Source: Pseudomonadota bacterium (lineage in GTDB: Bacteria; Desulfobacterota; Anaeroferrophillalia; Anaeroferrophillales; Tharpellaceae). From it: a stretch of 31,714 nucleotides of DNA. Shown here in pieces: positions 23,664-31,131 of the stretch. The position numbers and the translations under genes are program-made. Within the stretch, counting starts at the first letter, position 1. Each line of letters begins with the position of its first letter. The DNA is taken from NCBI GenBank assembly GCA_015486505.1, contig WFRP01000133.1:1-31714 (forward strand), read 5' to 3'. The notes below the pieces were generated by a model, which saw only the letters and a list, made by a program, of their open reading frames with translations, did no database searches and was not told the DNA's origin.

Positions 23664-23905
23664 CACCACTCAAGTTCCTCTTGACATTCTTCCACTGGAG
23701 TTGCAATACCATCTCTAATGGACTCACACATTCCCGGAATATTCAGAAGAAACAAGGTCTCTTGTATTGACCTCCAGTCATCCTCTGAGATAAGAACAGC
23801 GTTCCCCCTCTTACCAGTGATAATGATAGGCTCATGTGATGATGACGTTTGATCGATGAGCCTGTATAGATTTGCACGTACTTCAGTTGCTGATAATATT
23901 GTCAT
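23663..23905 (-). CDS. yefM: YefM/Phd-family antitoxin
   Basis: An 80-residue antitoxin. The N-terminal ILSATEVRANLYRLIDQ and HEPIIITGKRGNAVLISEDDW are the Phd/YefM DNA-binding and dimerisation fold; the acidic C-terminus (PVEECQEELEW) should wrap the toxin. The start at 23905 is preferred because GGAGGG lies 5 bases before it; the ATG at 23917 overlaps that site. It is first in the operon, with a promoter and inverted-repeat operator upstream, consistent with autoregulation. Confidence 0.9.
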   Translation of the reverse strand: MTILSATEVRANLYRLIDQTSSSHEPIIITGKRGNAVLISEDDWRSIQETLFLLNIPGMCESIRDGIATPVEECQEELEW

Positions 23906-23931
23906 TAGTCCCTCCATGACTTTTATTTATG

Positions 23932-23960
23932 ATAGTACGTCATAACGTACGCATTGTCAA
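23932..23960 (-). promoter_or_regulatory. Promoter and operator of the yefM-yoeB module
   Basis: On the minus strand TTGACA (23955-23960) is followed after 17 bases by TACTAT (23932-23937). A perfect inverted repeat GTACGT-CATA-ACGTAC (23935-23950) lies in the spacer and overlaps the -10, well placed to block RNA polymerase when bound by the antitoxin or complex. Confidence 0.78.
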
Positions 23961-24352
23961 GATGGTATTTGGAGGCAGAACGCCGGAGTAACTTGCCGGG
24001 ACTCAATTCTAGAGCAAAAAAAACGACCCCCATTGCTCATTCCAGGCCTCCCTCAAAACGATTATCCCCTTCAAGAAAACTGAGAAAGTGCGAACTTAGG
24101 CTACGCCCCTCCATAACTGGGGTCATTGTTTTAGCTTTGACCCCGTTTACGGGGTGAAGTGAAGCAATGTCTGACCTGAAAAACCGGTAGTAAAAGTTTT
24201 CAATTTTACTCCGCACTCAATTATTATTGCCCCACCCGATTCTCTGATAAGTTCAAGAATACCCATAAGTCAAGCCTGTTTCTCATTGCCCGTTCGGCGT
24301 TTTTTGCCAACTTAACATAGAAAAAAGGTAGGGACTTGGAATCCCTGCCTTC
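23961..24352. other. Gene-free stretch with REP-like hairpins
   Basis: No gene seen. GGGGTCA (24119-24125) pairs with TGACCCC (24138-24144), and CCCCGT-TT-ACGGGG (24141-24154) forms an adjacent stem. Motif C copy 3 (AATACCCATAAGTCAAGCCT, then G) is at 24258-24278; its CTGACCCC end is replaced by TTTCTC. GGTAGGGA..TCCCTGCC (24327-24349) is a further hairpin. These are remnants of short repeats, with no intact mobile gene. Confidence 0.7.
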
Positions 24353-24476
24353 TTAGTACCTTACAGGTCATTTTCTGCACCAAAAAACAAGATTTAATAA
24401 TCAGAAAATGTTCTGATAAGAGTACTTATTTGCGGGCCGAAAAGGCCCTGTTTGGGTTGCGGGATTTGTTCCCGCA
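24353..24476 (+). repeat. Repeat A, copy 7 (cleanest single unit)
   Basis: A complete 124-bp unit bounded by TTAG at both ends (24353-24356 and 24477-24480). It has TTAGTACCTTACAGGTCATT, the loop with AACAAGATTTAATAATCAG, GAAAATGTTCTGATAAGAG, GGGCCGAAAAGGCCC and GCGGGATTTGTTCCCGC. It contains no type-2 module and serves as the reference copy. Confidence 0.95.
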
Positions 24477-24494
24477 TTAGTTGTTATTCCTACT

Positions 24495-24596
24495 AAGTAA
24501 ATTGTCCCCGGAACCTCGTAAAAGTTAAGTAAACTGTCCCCAGAACTCCCCGTCCCCAGAACTCCAGCCGAAAGGGGTCAACCGAGTCTGACCCCA
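24495..24596 (+). repeat. Short direct repeats with TGTCCCC motif
   Basis: AAGTAAATTGTCCCCGGAAC (24495-24514) is repeated as AAGTAAACTGTCCCCAGAAC (24527-24546), then GTCCCCAGAACTCC again (24551-24564). GGGGTCA and TGACCCC (24575-24595) form another REP-like inverted pair. No gene. Confidence 0.75.
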
Positions 24597-24623
24597 TTGC
24601 ATATTATAGAAAACAACATGTGG

Positions 24624-24980
24624 CTATTTCCGGTCAAGAGAATGTTTTTGTTGGAAACGCCGTATTTTCTTGTATGTTGTATGGTGCGAATCTACATAAT
24701 TATGGAGAACTTCATTGATCTTTGTCTGCCAGCCCTTACCCTGACCTTTAAAAAATTCCAGCACATCGGCATCCAGGCGGATGGTGGTTGACTTTTTAGG
24801 ATTAGCTGATTTAGGACGGCCACAAGTTTTTCTGATGCTTTCATACATCTCCTGCTTAGTTAATGGACAATCATCCTCGTCTTTACCGTTCCAAACAAAG
24901 TCACCATCCTTAGGAGGAACAGCAGTTGCTTTTATGATATCTTTTTTTTGTTTACTCAAATTCATTGGCAAGCCACTCAT
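24624..24980 (-). CDS. brnA: BrnA-family antitoxin
   Basis: A 118-residue ribbon-helix-helix antitoxin. The diagnostic block is GRPKSANPKKSTTIRLDADV, then LEFFKGQGKGWQTKINEVLHNYV, the BrnA DNA-binding segment, with a basic tail beyond it. It neutralises BrnT and represses the operon. Start chosen at 24980, where ATG follows GGGAGG by 6 bases; it overlaps the last 29 bases of brnT. An alternative ATG is at 24965. Confidence 0.88.
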   Translation of the reverse strand: MSGLPMNLSKQKKDIIKATAVPPKDGDFVWNGKDEDDCPLTKQEMYESIRKTCGRPKSANPKKSTTIRLDADVLEFFKGQGKGWQTKINEVLHNYVDSHHTTYKKIRRFQQKHSLDRK

Positions 24981-25218
24981 GGCATACCTCCCTTTCATTA
25001 CGACTGGCACGACGGAAACTGACAATACGCTCCTCTTCGATTGTATGTACTACTGTCAATACTGCCAGATGGTCGAACACATAAGCAAAAGACTGAATAC
25101 GTTGTTCATAATTGCGTATGATTTGTTTGAACGGGTTTTCCAGCACGCTTCCCGCATCGCTAAAATCAAGACCATGTTTAGCTAGATTTTTTCTGCGTTT
25201 CGTTTCGTCCCATTCCAT
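24952..25218 (-). CDS. brnT: BrnT-family toxin (RelE-fold ribonuclease)
   Basis: An 88-residue toxin starting MEWDETKRRKNLAKHGLDFS, the typical BrnT opening, with RIVSFRRASRNEREVCHEW near the end supplying the conserved arginines. BrnT is a ribonuclease that arrests translation. The start at 25218 matches the family; the frame stays open 32 codons upstream but that part crosses the promoter and is not coding. No ribosome-binding site is visible and the predicted transcription start falls at the ATG, so the message may be leaderless. It precedes brnA, the usual toxin-first order for this family. Confidence 0.9.
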   Translation of the reverse strand: MEWDETKRRKNLAKHGLDFSDAGSVLENPFKQIIRNYEQRIQSFAYVFDHLAVLTVVHTIEEERIVSFRRASRNEREVCHEWLANEFE

Positions 25219-25225
25219 AATAGTT

Positions 25226-25254
25226 ATTGTAGTAACAAAAACTTTATTTGTCAA
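25226..25254 (-). promoter_or_regulatory. Near-consensus promoter of brnT-brnA
   Basis: On the minus strand a perfect TTGACA (25249-25254), a 17-base spacer and TACAAT (25226-25231). The expected +1 is about 25219, one base before the brnT ATG. Confidence 0.85.
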
Positions 25255-25280
25255 GTCGTAGGATTTTAGTTTATGTAAGC

Positions 25281-25331
25281 GGTGCCGGGCTTTACATGTT
25301 GCTGGGAAACGCAAATGTCAAGCCCGGCACC
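25281..25331. repeat. REP-like hairpin between ligA and brnT
   Basis: GGTGCCGGGCTT (25281-25292) pairs perfectly with AAGCCCGGCACC (25320-25331); ACAT/ATGT extends the stem after one mismatch, leaving a 17-base loop. The right arm, GTCAAGCCCGGCACC, resembles motif C (GTCAAGCCTGACCCC). No T tract follows on either strand. Confidence 0.85.
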
Positions 25332-25381
25332 ACTCCTTGGCTGTGTTGAGATACAGGGGCAGGCCAACCTATAGGAACAAA

Positions 25382-27331
25382 CTATTCCACTTTTTCCAAA
25401 AGCTCAAGGTAGCGTTCTTCACTGAGGACTTCGACACCGAGTTGTTCAGCCTTTGCGGTTTTTTTGGCGCCGACTTTTGCGCCGCAGACCAGATAGTCGG
25501 TTTTTGAACTGACCGATTTCTGGACTTTGATCCCGAGTTGCCGGGCCCGGTTTTCAATTTCCTCCCGGCTGCCGCTACTGAGTTTACCGGTGAAAACCAC
25601 GCCTTTCCCGACAAACTGGTGTTTCGCAGATATCTCGGCTGACATCGGCGCCGTTAAGCGCAGGTTAAAACCTAAGGCCAAAAGGTGCTCAATTTCAGGC
25701 CGTCGCTCAGCAATCCCCTGGGTGATATTTTCAGCTGTAAGCTCGGCAAAACCGGGAATATTGATAATTTCGGAAGCGGTTACCCCGGCAACCAACCTTG
25801 CCAAGGGAATTTTATTAAGCAGACGGCGGCTGTCACCGCGGCCCAGAGAAGGGATGCCGAATGCCGCGAGAAAGCGCCAGTCGTCAACTTCTTTGCTGCG
25901 GGAAAGCTGCAGGGCCGCAGAGAGGTTTTGCGCCTGCTGCGGGCCGAAATCGAGTTTCAGAAAATCCGCTTCGGTCATTGCGTAAATCTTTTCCAGAGAA
26001 TCAATTTGATTTTCAACCAGCCGCCGGATGGTTTTGATCCCGAACCAGTCCGCCGTCCCCAGGGTCTTAAACCAGTGCCGGATCATCTGTTCCGCCTGGG
26101 CCGGACAGTCGGGGTTACGGCATTTGAGAAAATCATTACTCCATTCAAGCCGGCTGCCGCAGCTCGGACAATGCTCCGGCAGGGTGACAACTGCGGCCGC
26201 CTTAATAACTTTTTCAAGTTTGGGAATCACCTCGCCGCTGCGGATTATCTCAATCAGCGCCCCGGGCCCGAGTTTCTGCTCTTTAACGACCCCGGCATTA
26301 TGAGCCGTAACCCGCCGGATTGTCGCCCCGGAGAGACTGGTCGGCCGCACTTCAAGTACCGGTGTAATCGTGCCGGTGCGCCCCACCTGCCAGGTAATGT
26401 CCAGAACTTCCGTGCGACCGATTTCACCTTTGCGTTTGATCGCAATCTGCCAACGATAGTGATGATCCGTATGACCGAGAAGCTCGCGGAGTTCGGGCTC
26501 AACTATTTCGGCAACCAGGCCGTCAAGCGGATAATCGGTTTGCGCTTCAAGGTCTTCTTTGATTTCATCAAGCTTTAGCAAAAGTTCCGCCCCGCGCCCG
26601 CGCCACTCCGGCAACTGGACATAGGGAACAAACTGGACGGCACCGGCCGCCAGAGCCTTTTGCGCATAGGGGTTTAAGGTATCGGAATTTATGATACCGA
26701 CAACCAGGTTGCGGGGATGTTCAAAATGGGCCGCCAGATATTCGGCAAAGTATGAGTTGGTGATAACAATTTCACCGAGTCCCTGACCCCGGCCGCCAAG
26801 CGGGACAACGCCTTTAACAAACGCTGAACTTATCTCATAGCCGGTCTCACCATTACCCCGGGTGGCGAAAATCCGGCCGTCATCACGGGCGGCGAGGCCG
26901 TCAAGCTTGGCGGTCAGGCGGATTGTCGGCTGCGGCAGATCATTTTCGGCCGCACACTTTTCGGCTCTTTCAATAAAGCGTCTGAGGGCCGCCGGGGTAT
27001 AAGCTTTCTCGGTTGAGAGCATGGGTTTAGGGTGATGAATTTCACGCCGTCCGGAGAAGGCTTCCGGCTCGACCTGATGGAGAAAAGGATGATCCGCAGC
27101 TAATCCGCGGAGTTCTTCGATCAGGTTGTCATATTCAGCGTCGCTGACTAGAGGTTTTCCCTGACGATAGGCCCGGTTATAGCGTTCAAGTTTCTCAACC
27201 AAGGCTTCAATTTGCATTTTTTTTGCGGTTTGCTCAACAGAAGTAGACATAGATTTAGATTTTCCCGTCGCATTTATGGTAAAGAGAAAGATTGTCAGCA
27301 ATGACAAAAGCAGGAGGCTTAATTTATTCAT
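25382..27331 (-). CDS. ligA: NAD+-dependent DNA ligase with signal-peptide-like N-terminus
   Basis: A 649-residue NAD+-type ligase. Domains: NMN-binding Ia (YNRAYRQGKPLVSDAEYD, 51-68), adenylation domain with AKLDG (nucleophile K142), OB fold (QVGRTGTITPV), C4 zinc finger (CPSCG..CRNPDC), helix-hairpin-helix region, and a C-terminal BRCT domain (GKGVVFTGKLSSGSREEIE). It is divergent: the conserved glutamate two residues before the nucleophile is threonine (LTAKLDG), RGDG is RGNG, and the PRNAAAGS block reads PRNLVVGI. The first 27 residues (MNKLSLLLLSLLTIFLFTIN..) look like a signal peptide or membrane anchor. The ATG at 27331 overlaps the upstream stop as ATGA, favouring this start; the alternative ATG at 27250 would give a cytoplasmic 622-residue form. 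May be an auxiliary, LigB-like ligase. Confidence 0.85.
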   Translation of the reverse strand: MNKLSLLLLSLLTIFLFTINATGKSKSMSTSVEQTAKKMQIEALVEKLERYNRAYRQGKPLVSDAEYDNLIEELRGLAADHPFLHQVEPEAFSGRREIHHPKPMLSTEKAYTPAALRRFIERAEKCAAENDLPQPTIRLTAKLDGLAARDDGRIFATRGNGETGYEISSAFVKGVVPLGGRGQGLGEIVITNSYFAEYLAAHFEHPRNLVVGIINSDTLNPYAQKALAAGAVQFVPYVQLPEWRGRGAELLLKLDEIKEDLEAQTDYPLDGLVAEIVEPELRELLGHTDHHYRWQIAIKRKGEIGRTEVLDITWQVGRTGTITPVLEVRPTSLSGATIRRVTAHNAGVVKEQKLGPGALIEIIRSGEVIPKLEKVIKAAAVVTLPEHCPSCGSRLEWSNDFLKCRNPDCPAQAEQMIRHWFKTLGTADWFGIKTIRRLVENQIDSLEKIYAMTEADFLKLDFGPQQAQNLSAALQLSRSKEVDDWRFLAAFGIPSLGRGDSRRLLNKIPLARLVAGVTASEIINIPGFAELTAENITQGIAERRPEIEHLLALGFNLRLTAPMSAEISAKHQFVGKGVVFTGKLSSGSREEIENRARQLGIKVQKSVSSKTDYLVCGAKVGAKKTAKAEQLGVEVLSEERYLELLEKVE

Positions 27332-28191
27332 TTAACCTGCAGGAGTTTACCTGAGTTATAAGTAACCGGACAGAGCTCTTTTGCAAATACGCCCTCAACC
27401 GTAACCGTCGTGATCCCGGTCAGCAGTTCAAGGCTCGGCAATTCAAGCAGAGCCGCAACCAGGTCAACCCGACCGCCTCCGGCTTTTGCCTGCCGCGCCC
27501 GGGCCAAAAGCCGAATCGTATCATAAGCGTAGGCATCATAGATTGAAGCCGGTTGCTTATAGCTTGATAAATAGAGTTTTTTATAGTTTGCCAGCAAGTT
27601 CGAAGGCTGCGGTGCATGAAAACAGGAGTCAAGAAAAATGATTCCGTCAAGGTTGCCGTCGGGCTCCCGGGCAAAATCCAGCTCGCTGCCGCGGCTGATT
27701 GCGTACAACTGCGGCCGCTCGACCCCGAAAAAAGCCAGCTGTGGCGCAATCAGGCGTAACCGGGGCCGGAAATCAGCAATTACCAGGGCCGAAAAAGGGT
27801 AATTCGGCAACGCAGAACCCGTTTCATCAGGCCCCGCCGCCGGAGAAATTTCAGCCGAGTCGATAAAATCGAGCTGCCAGGGATAAACTGCAATTTTTTC
27901 TGCGGCCAGAGCGAGTTCGAGGCCGTGCCGAAAACGTAAACCAATCCCGGCATAGGGGCCGGTTAACGGCAGAAAAGCCCCGATCCGCCAAACCGATGCG
28001 ACGGCAAGCCGCGTCCGGCCGCAAGCCGGAAGTTCGTCCGCCGCAGAATTTGTGGACGGAGTTAAACTATTCCGCTCATTACGGGACCCGGTACGCACCA
28101 GCTCGCTGCCGGCACTGAGCCCATAAACCGACCCGAAGCTCCAGAACAAAACGGCAAAACCGATCAATACCGAAATTAAAGTTTTTCTCAT
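27328..28191 (-). CDS. Truncated periplasmic-binding-protein-like exported protein
   Basis: 287 residues with a signal peptide (MRKTLISVLIGFAVLFWSFG.., cut near VYG). WRIGAFLPLTGPYAGIGLRFRHGLELAL (about 68-95) is the opening of a type 1 periplasmic-binding fold (LivJ/Peripla_BP_6, LpoA-like), and YKKLYLSSYKQPASIYDAYAYDTIRLL matches its later part. Usual members are near 380-400 residues; roughly 100 residues of the central region appear missing, so ligand binding may be lost. A low-complexity stretch (about 30-60) follows the signal peptide. Its TGA overlaps the ligA ATG (ATGA), so both are probably translated together. Function unknown. Confidence 0.65.
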   Translation of the reverse strand: MRKTLISVLIGFAVLFWSFGSVYGLSAGSELVRTGSRNERNSLTPSTNSAADELPACGRTRLAVASVWRIGAFLPLTGPYAGIGLRFRHGLELALAAEKIAVYPWQLDFIDSAEISPAAGPDETGSALPNYPFSALVIADFRPRLRLIAPQLAFFGVERPQLYAISRGSELDFAREPDGNLDGIIFLDSCFHAPQPSNLLANYKKLYLSSYKQPASIYDAYAYDTIRLLARARQAKAGGGRVDLVAALLELPSLELLTGITTVTVEGVFAKELCPVTYNSGKLLQVK

Positions 28192-28284
28192 TTTTGCTCT
28201 TAAGAATATTGTTGCAACAGTTTAATTGAAAATCGGTAAGCTTTCCATTACTATTAATGAGTTTTCTCGGTAAGTGTCAACCGC

Positions 28285-28305
28285 TTTTCCGGCAGCGCCG
28301 GAAAA
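28285..28305. other. Perfect short hairpin upstream of rsmE
   Basis: TTTTCCGGC (28285-28293) and GCCGGAAAA (28297-28305) form a 9-bp stem with an AGC loop, 21 bases before the rsmE ATG. There is no T tract on the plus strand; a role in rsmE mRNA translation is possible but unproven. Confidence 0.5.
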
Positions 28306-28326
28306 CTCACAACTATTCCCGGTATA

Positions 28327-29073
28327 ATGAATATAATTTTATTTAATAACTCAGATTTGCTCAATCCCGACCAGATCGGCCTGGATGATCAGCGGGCCCG
28401 CCATATTATCAGGGTAATTAAAGCAAAAATCGGGGATAAGTTACGGGTGGGCAGGGTTGGCGGACAACTCGGGAAAGCCCGGGTAACTGAAATCTCAGCG
28501 TCCAGCGTCGAACTTGAGTTTAAGCTGACAGATGCCGCGCCACCGGCCCTGCCGGTAACCCTGCTGCTGGCACTGCCGCGGCCTAAAGTGCTAAAAAGGG
28601 TGTTAAGTTCGGCGATTACTATGGGGGTAAAAAAGATTTTTATCTGCAACAGTTGGCGGGTCGAAAAAGGCTATTGGCAGACCCCGCTGCTGACGCCGGA
28701 GAAGCTGCGTGAAATCAGCCTGGCGGCCCTGGAACAGGCCGTGGATACGATTTTGCCGGAAATAATCTTAAAACCGAGATTTCGCCCCTTCGCTGAAGAT
28801 GAGGTTCCGGCTCTGGCTCAAGATCATGATGCCTGGCTCCTGCACCCCTATTCAGTAAGTGTGTCCCCAACGACCCCGGCAACAACTACTTCTCGGCCCA
28901 CAGATTCCGCCCTGATTGCCATCGGCCCCGAAGGTGGCTTTATTCCCTTCGAAGTAGAAATGTTAAGGGCCGCAGGGCTGCGGCCGCTAAGTTTCGGCCC
29001 CCGCATCCTTAGGGTCGAACAAATCGTCCCCTGTGCTCTCGGTCAGTTTATCAGAAAACCAGTAATTTCTTAA
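28327..29073 (+). CDS. rsmE: 16S rRNA m3U1498 methyltransferase
   Basis: A 248-residue SPOUT methyltransferase that methylates N3 of U1498 in 16S rRNA. The N-terminal PUA-like domain spans about 1-72; the SPOUT knot contains IAIGPEGGFIPFEVEML (GPEGGF at 201-206) and LSFGPRILRVE, usually LGPRILRTE, the SAM-binding loop. A Thr/Pro/Ser-rich insertion (about 176-194) precedes it. No clear ribosome-binding site is seen; TATAAT overlaps the start codon. Confidence 0.9.
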   Translation: MNIILFNNSDLLNPDQIGLDDQRARHIIRVIKAKIGDKLRVGRVGGQLGKARVTEISASSVELEFKLTDAAPPALPVTLLLALPRPKVLKRVLSSAITMGVKKIFICNSWRVEKGYWQTPLLTPEKLREISLAALEQAVDTILPEIILKPRFRPFAEDEVPALAQDHDAWLLHPYSVSVSPTTPATTTSRPTDSALIAIGPEGGFIPFEVEMLRAAGLRPLSFGPRILRVEQIVPCALGQFIRKPVIS

Positions 29074-29253
29074 TTACCGATAGATTTCGGGAACTGATAA
29101 TGTGCCATCAATCAACTTTCATTCCATCGGAGAACACATTGAAAAAATCGGGCTGATTTAAAGTAATCCAGATAACCGCCCCCCGGCACTCAACGATCAA
29201 ATCGCGGAAGAATCTTTCATGTTAACATTTCCTGTAAATCTTTGATTGAACCC

Positions 29254-29940
29254 TCAACAACCACACATAAGTTTTCCGTCACACATTTCCAGTTTACGTG
29301 GAAAACGCTGGTAAACTCTGGGGTCATGGGTTGCCATGATTACGGTTAAACCGGAGGTTGCCGCAAGTTTTGCGATTGTATCAAGCACCTTATCTGCGGC
29401 CCGGCGGTCAAGGTTGGCAGTTGGTTCATCAGCTAACAGCAGTTTGGGCTGATGAATTACCGCCCGGGCCACTGCAACCCGCTGTTTCTCGCCGCCCGAC
29501 AACGACTGCGGGAAAGACCGGCTGAACTGCTGCAGGTTCAAATCAGTTAAAATTTCACCGACCCGCTGTTTAATTTCGCGGGCGGCCGTCTTTATCAAAA
29601 TTAAGGGCAGGGTAACATTTTCCGCCACCGTTAATTCCGGCATCAAGGCATCATCCTGGAAAATAAAACCGATGTTCTGCCGCCGAAAAACGGCTGCGGC
29701 CGCTTCGTTCAGGCCATTAATTTCCTCACCAAAAAGTGCTATCTTGCCGCTGTCCGGTCGTTCCAGAGCCCCCAACAGGGATAGCAACGTCGTTTTTCCG
29801 GAACCACTCGGACCAATCAGCGCAATCTGCGCACCAGCAGCGATTGTACAAGTCAGGTTATCAATTGCCATAATCCGACCGGCACCGGATTTGTAGCTTC
29901 GACAAACCTGTTCAATCTGCACCGCTGGAGTTAAAATCAT
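29254..29940 (-). CDS. ABC transporter ATPase (MacB/LolD type)
   Basis: A 228-residue ATPase. Walker A GPSGSGKT is at 43-50, the ABC signature LSGGE at 147-151 and Walker B LLLADEP with D171 and E172, plus the H-loop TH in IMATHDPRVYQRFPRK. The family drives mechanotransmission with FtsX-like permeases, moving lipoproteins, peptides or lipids rather than importing solutes. ATG directly follows the permease stop (TAAATG). Cysteines end the protein (MCGC). Substrate unknown. Confidence 0.92.
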   Translation of the reverse strand: MILTPAVQIEQVCRSYKSGAGRIMAIDNLTCTIAAGAQIALIGPSGSGKTTLLSLLGALERPDSGKIALFGEEINGLNEAAAAVFRRQNIGFIFQDDALMPELTVAENVTLPLILIKTAAREIKQRVGEILTDLNLQQFSRSFPQSLSGGEKQRVAVARAVIHQPKLLLADEPTANLDRRAADKVLDTIAKLAATSGLTVIMATHDPRVYQRFPRKLEMCDGKLMCGC

Positions 29941-31131
29941 TTACAAGCCTCGCATCACTTGATTAACCGAACGCCGGCCGGCGACCAGGGCCGGCCAGAC
30001 CGCCGCCAGAATGCCGGCTCCCAATGCCGCGGCCTGCGGCACCAAGACCATCACCGGTGCCAAACGTGGATAGACAGTTGAATTAACACTGAAAAGCGGG
30101 TTAGACGAAGTATAATGACTCAAATCAAGACCAAAACCCGACCAGATCAGAGTCACAAGGCTGCCGAGAATGGTACCGATCACCGCAGCCAGCAAACCCA
30201 TAAAGAAAGCTTCAGCCATAATCACGATAAAAATCTCCCGGGGGCGCACACCGATGGCCTTCAAAACGGCAAAGGATCGATAACGGTCCATAACCGACAT
30301 CAACAGAGCATTGGCAACCCCGAAGCCGAGAATAATCACCACCAGGGCGACCATTATCAACATCGAAAACTCATTCAGCTTAACCAGTTGGGCAACATCC
30401 GGCAGGACATCATCCCAAAGTCGAACTTTTTCAGAAGGCAGGCTTAAATCTCTGACCCGGGCGGCGACCTTCCGCAGATCACTGCCGGGAGAACAAAAAA
30501 TCGCCATTTCATAATTTACAGATCCAGCCGGCAAAGTCGGCAGCCGCGCCAGAGCAATAAAGCCGATGCCTTGATCTAAACCTGCCACTCCCAAAGAGAA
30601 AATCCCGCTGACTTTAATCGCGGAACGTTGCGCCCGGGTAATCAGAAAAACCTGATCTCCGACTTCAATCCCGAGTTTATCGGCCGCGGCCGCCCCTAAA
30701 ACCAGCCCCTGACTATCTGCAAAATATTTGCCCGAAACCATACGGCCGGCGATTGGCGTCTGCAAGGCTTCAAGCTTAGGGGTTACGGCAACGATATTCA
30801 GCGGTAAACTCCGCTGATCCGCTGTGAGCAACACCGGGAAATGCAGACGCGGCAGTACGGTTTTAATCCGGTCATCCACTGCCGGCAGGCTGTCGGCCAG
30901 TTTATTGACTCTGGTCAAGGCTTGCGCTGACGGCACCGAGTCACCCTGCAGAACCACATTACCGGTATGAATGGCGACTGCGTTTTTAATCATGGTGTCG
31001 TTGACACCAACCATAACCGCCCCCAAAACCACCATGGTTGCAACCCCGAAAGCGATTCCCAACAGGGTAATCAGAGTCCGGCGCCGGCGGCGAAGACAGG
31101 AACGCAGCGCGAAACGGAGCCAAAAATTCAT
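29941..31131 (-). CDS. FtsX/MacB-type ABC permease
   Basis: A 396-residue permease with the type VII ABC topology: an N-terminal membrane helix (about 17-40), a large periplasmic domain (about 45-260), then three C-terminal helices including the FtsX core (LVVIILGFGVANALLMSVMDRYRSFAVLKAIGVRPREIF). ATG at 31131 overlaps the upstream stop (TGATG); a TTG one codon earlier is less likely. It pairs with the ATPase immediately downstream. Lol-, Mac- or Dev-like; no outer-membrane or adaptor partner seen in the window. Confidence 0.9.
   Translation of the reverse strand: MNFWLRFALRSCLRRRRRTLITLLGIAFGVATMVVLGAVMVGVNDTMIKNAVAIHTGNVVLQGDSVPSAQALTRVNKLADSLPAVDDRIKTVLPRLHFPVLLTADQRSLPLNIVAVTPKLEALQTPIAGRMVSGKYFADSQGLVLGAAAADKLGIEVGDQVFLITRAQRSAIKVSGIFSLGVAGLDQGIGFIALARLPTLPAGSVNYEMAIFCSPGSDLRKVAARVRDLSLPSEKVRLWDDVLPDVAQLVKLNEFSMLIMVALVVIILGFGVANALLMSVMDRYRSFAVLKAIGVRPREIFIVIMAEAFFMGLLAAVIGTILGSLVTLIWSGFGLDLSHYTSSNPLFSVNSTVYPRLAPVMVLVPQAAALGAGILAAVWPALVAGRRSVNQVMRGL

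Noticed and set aside
29254..29940. ATPase considered as the missing FetA partner of the fetB-like permease
   Set aside because: It is fused in an operon with an FtsX/MacB-type permease, 27 kb away, and its sequence is LolD/MacB type.
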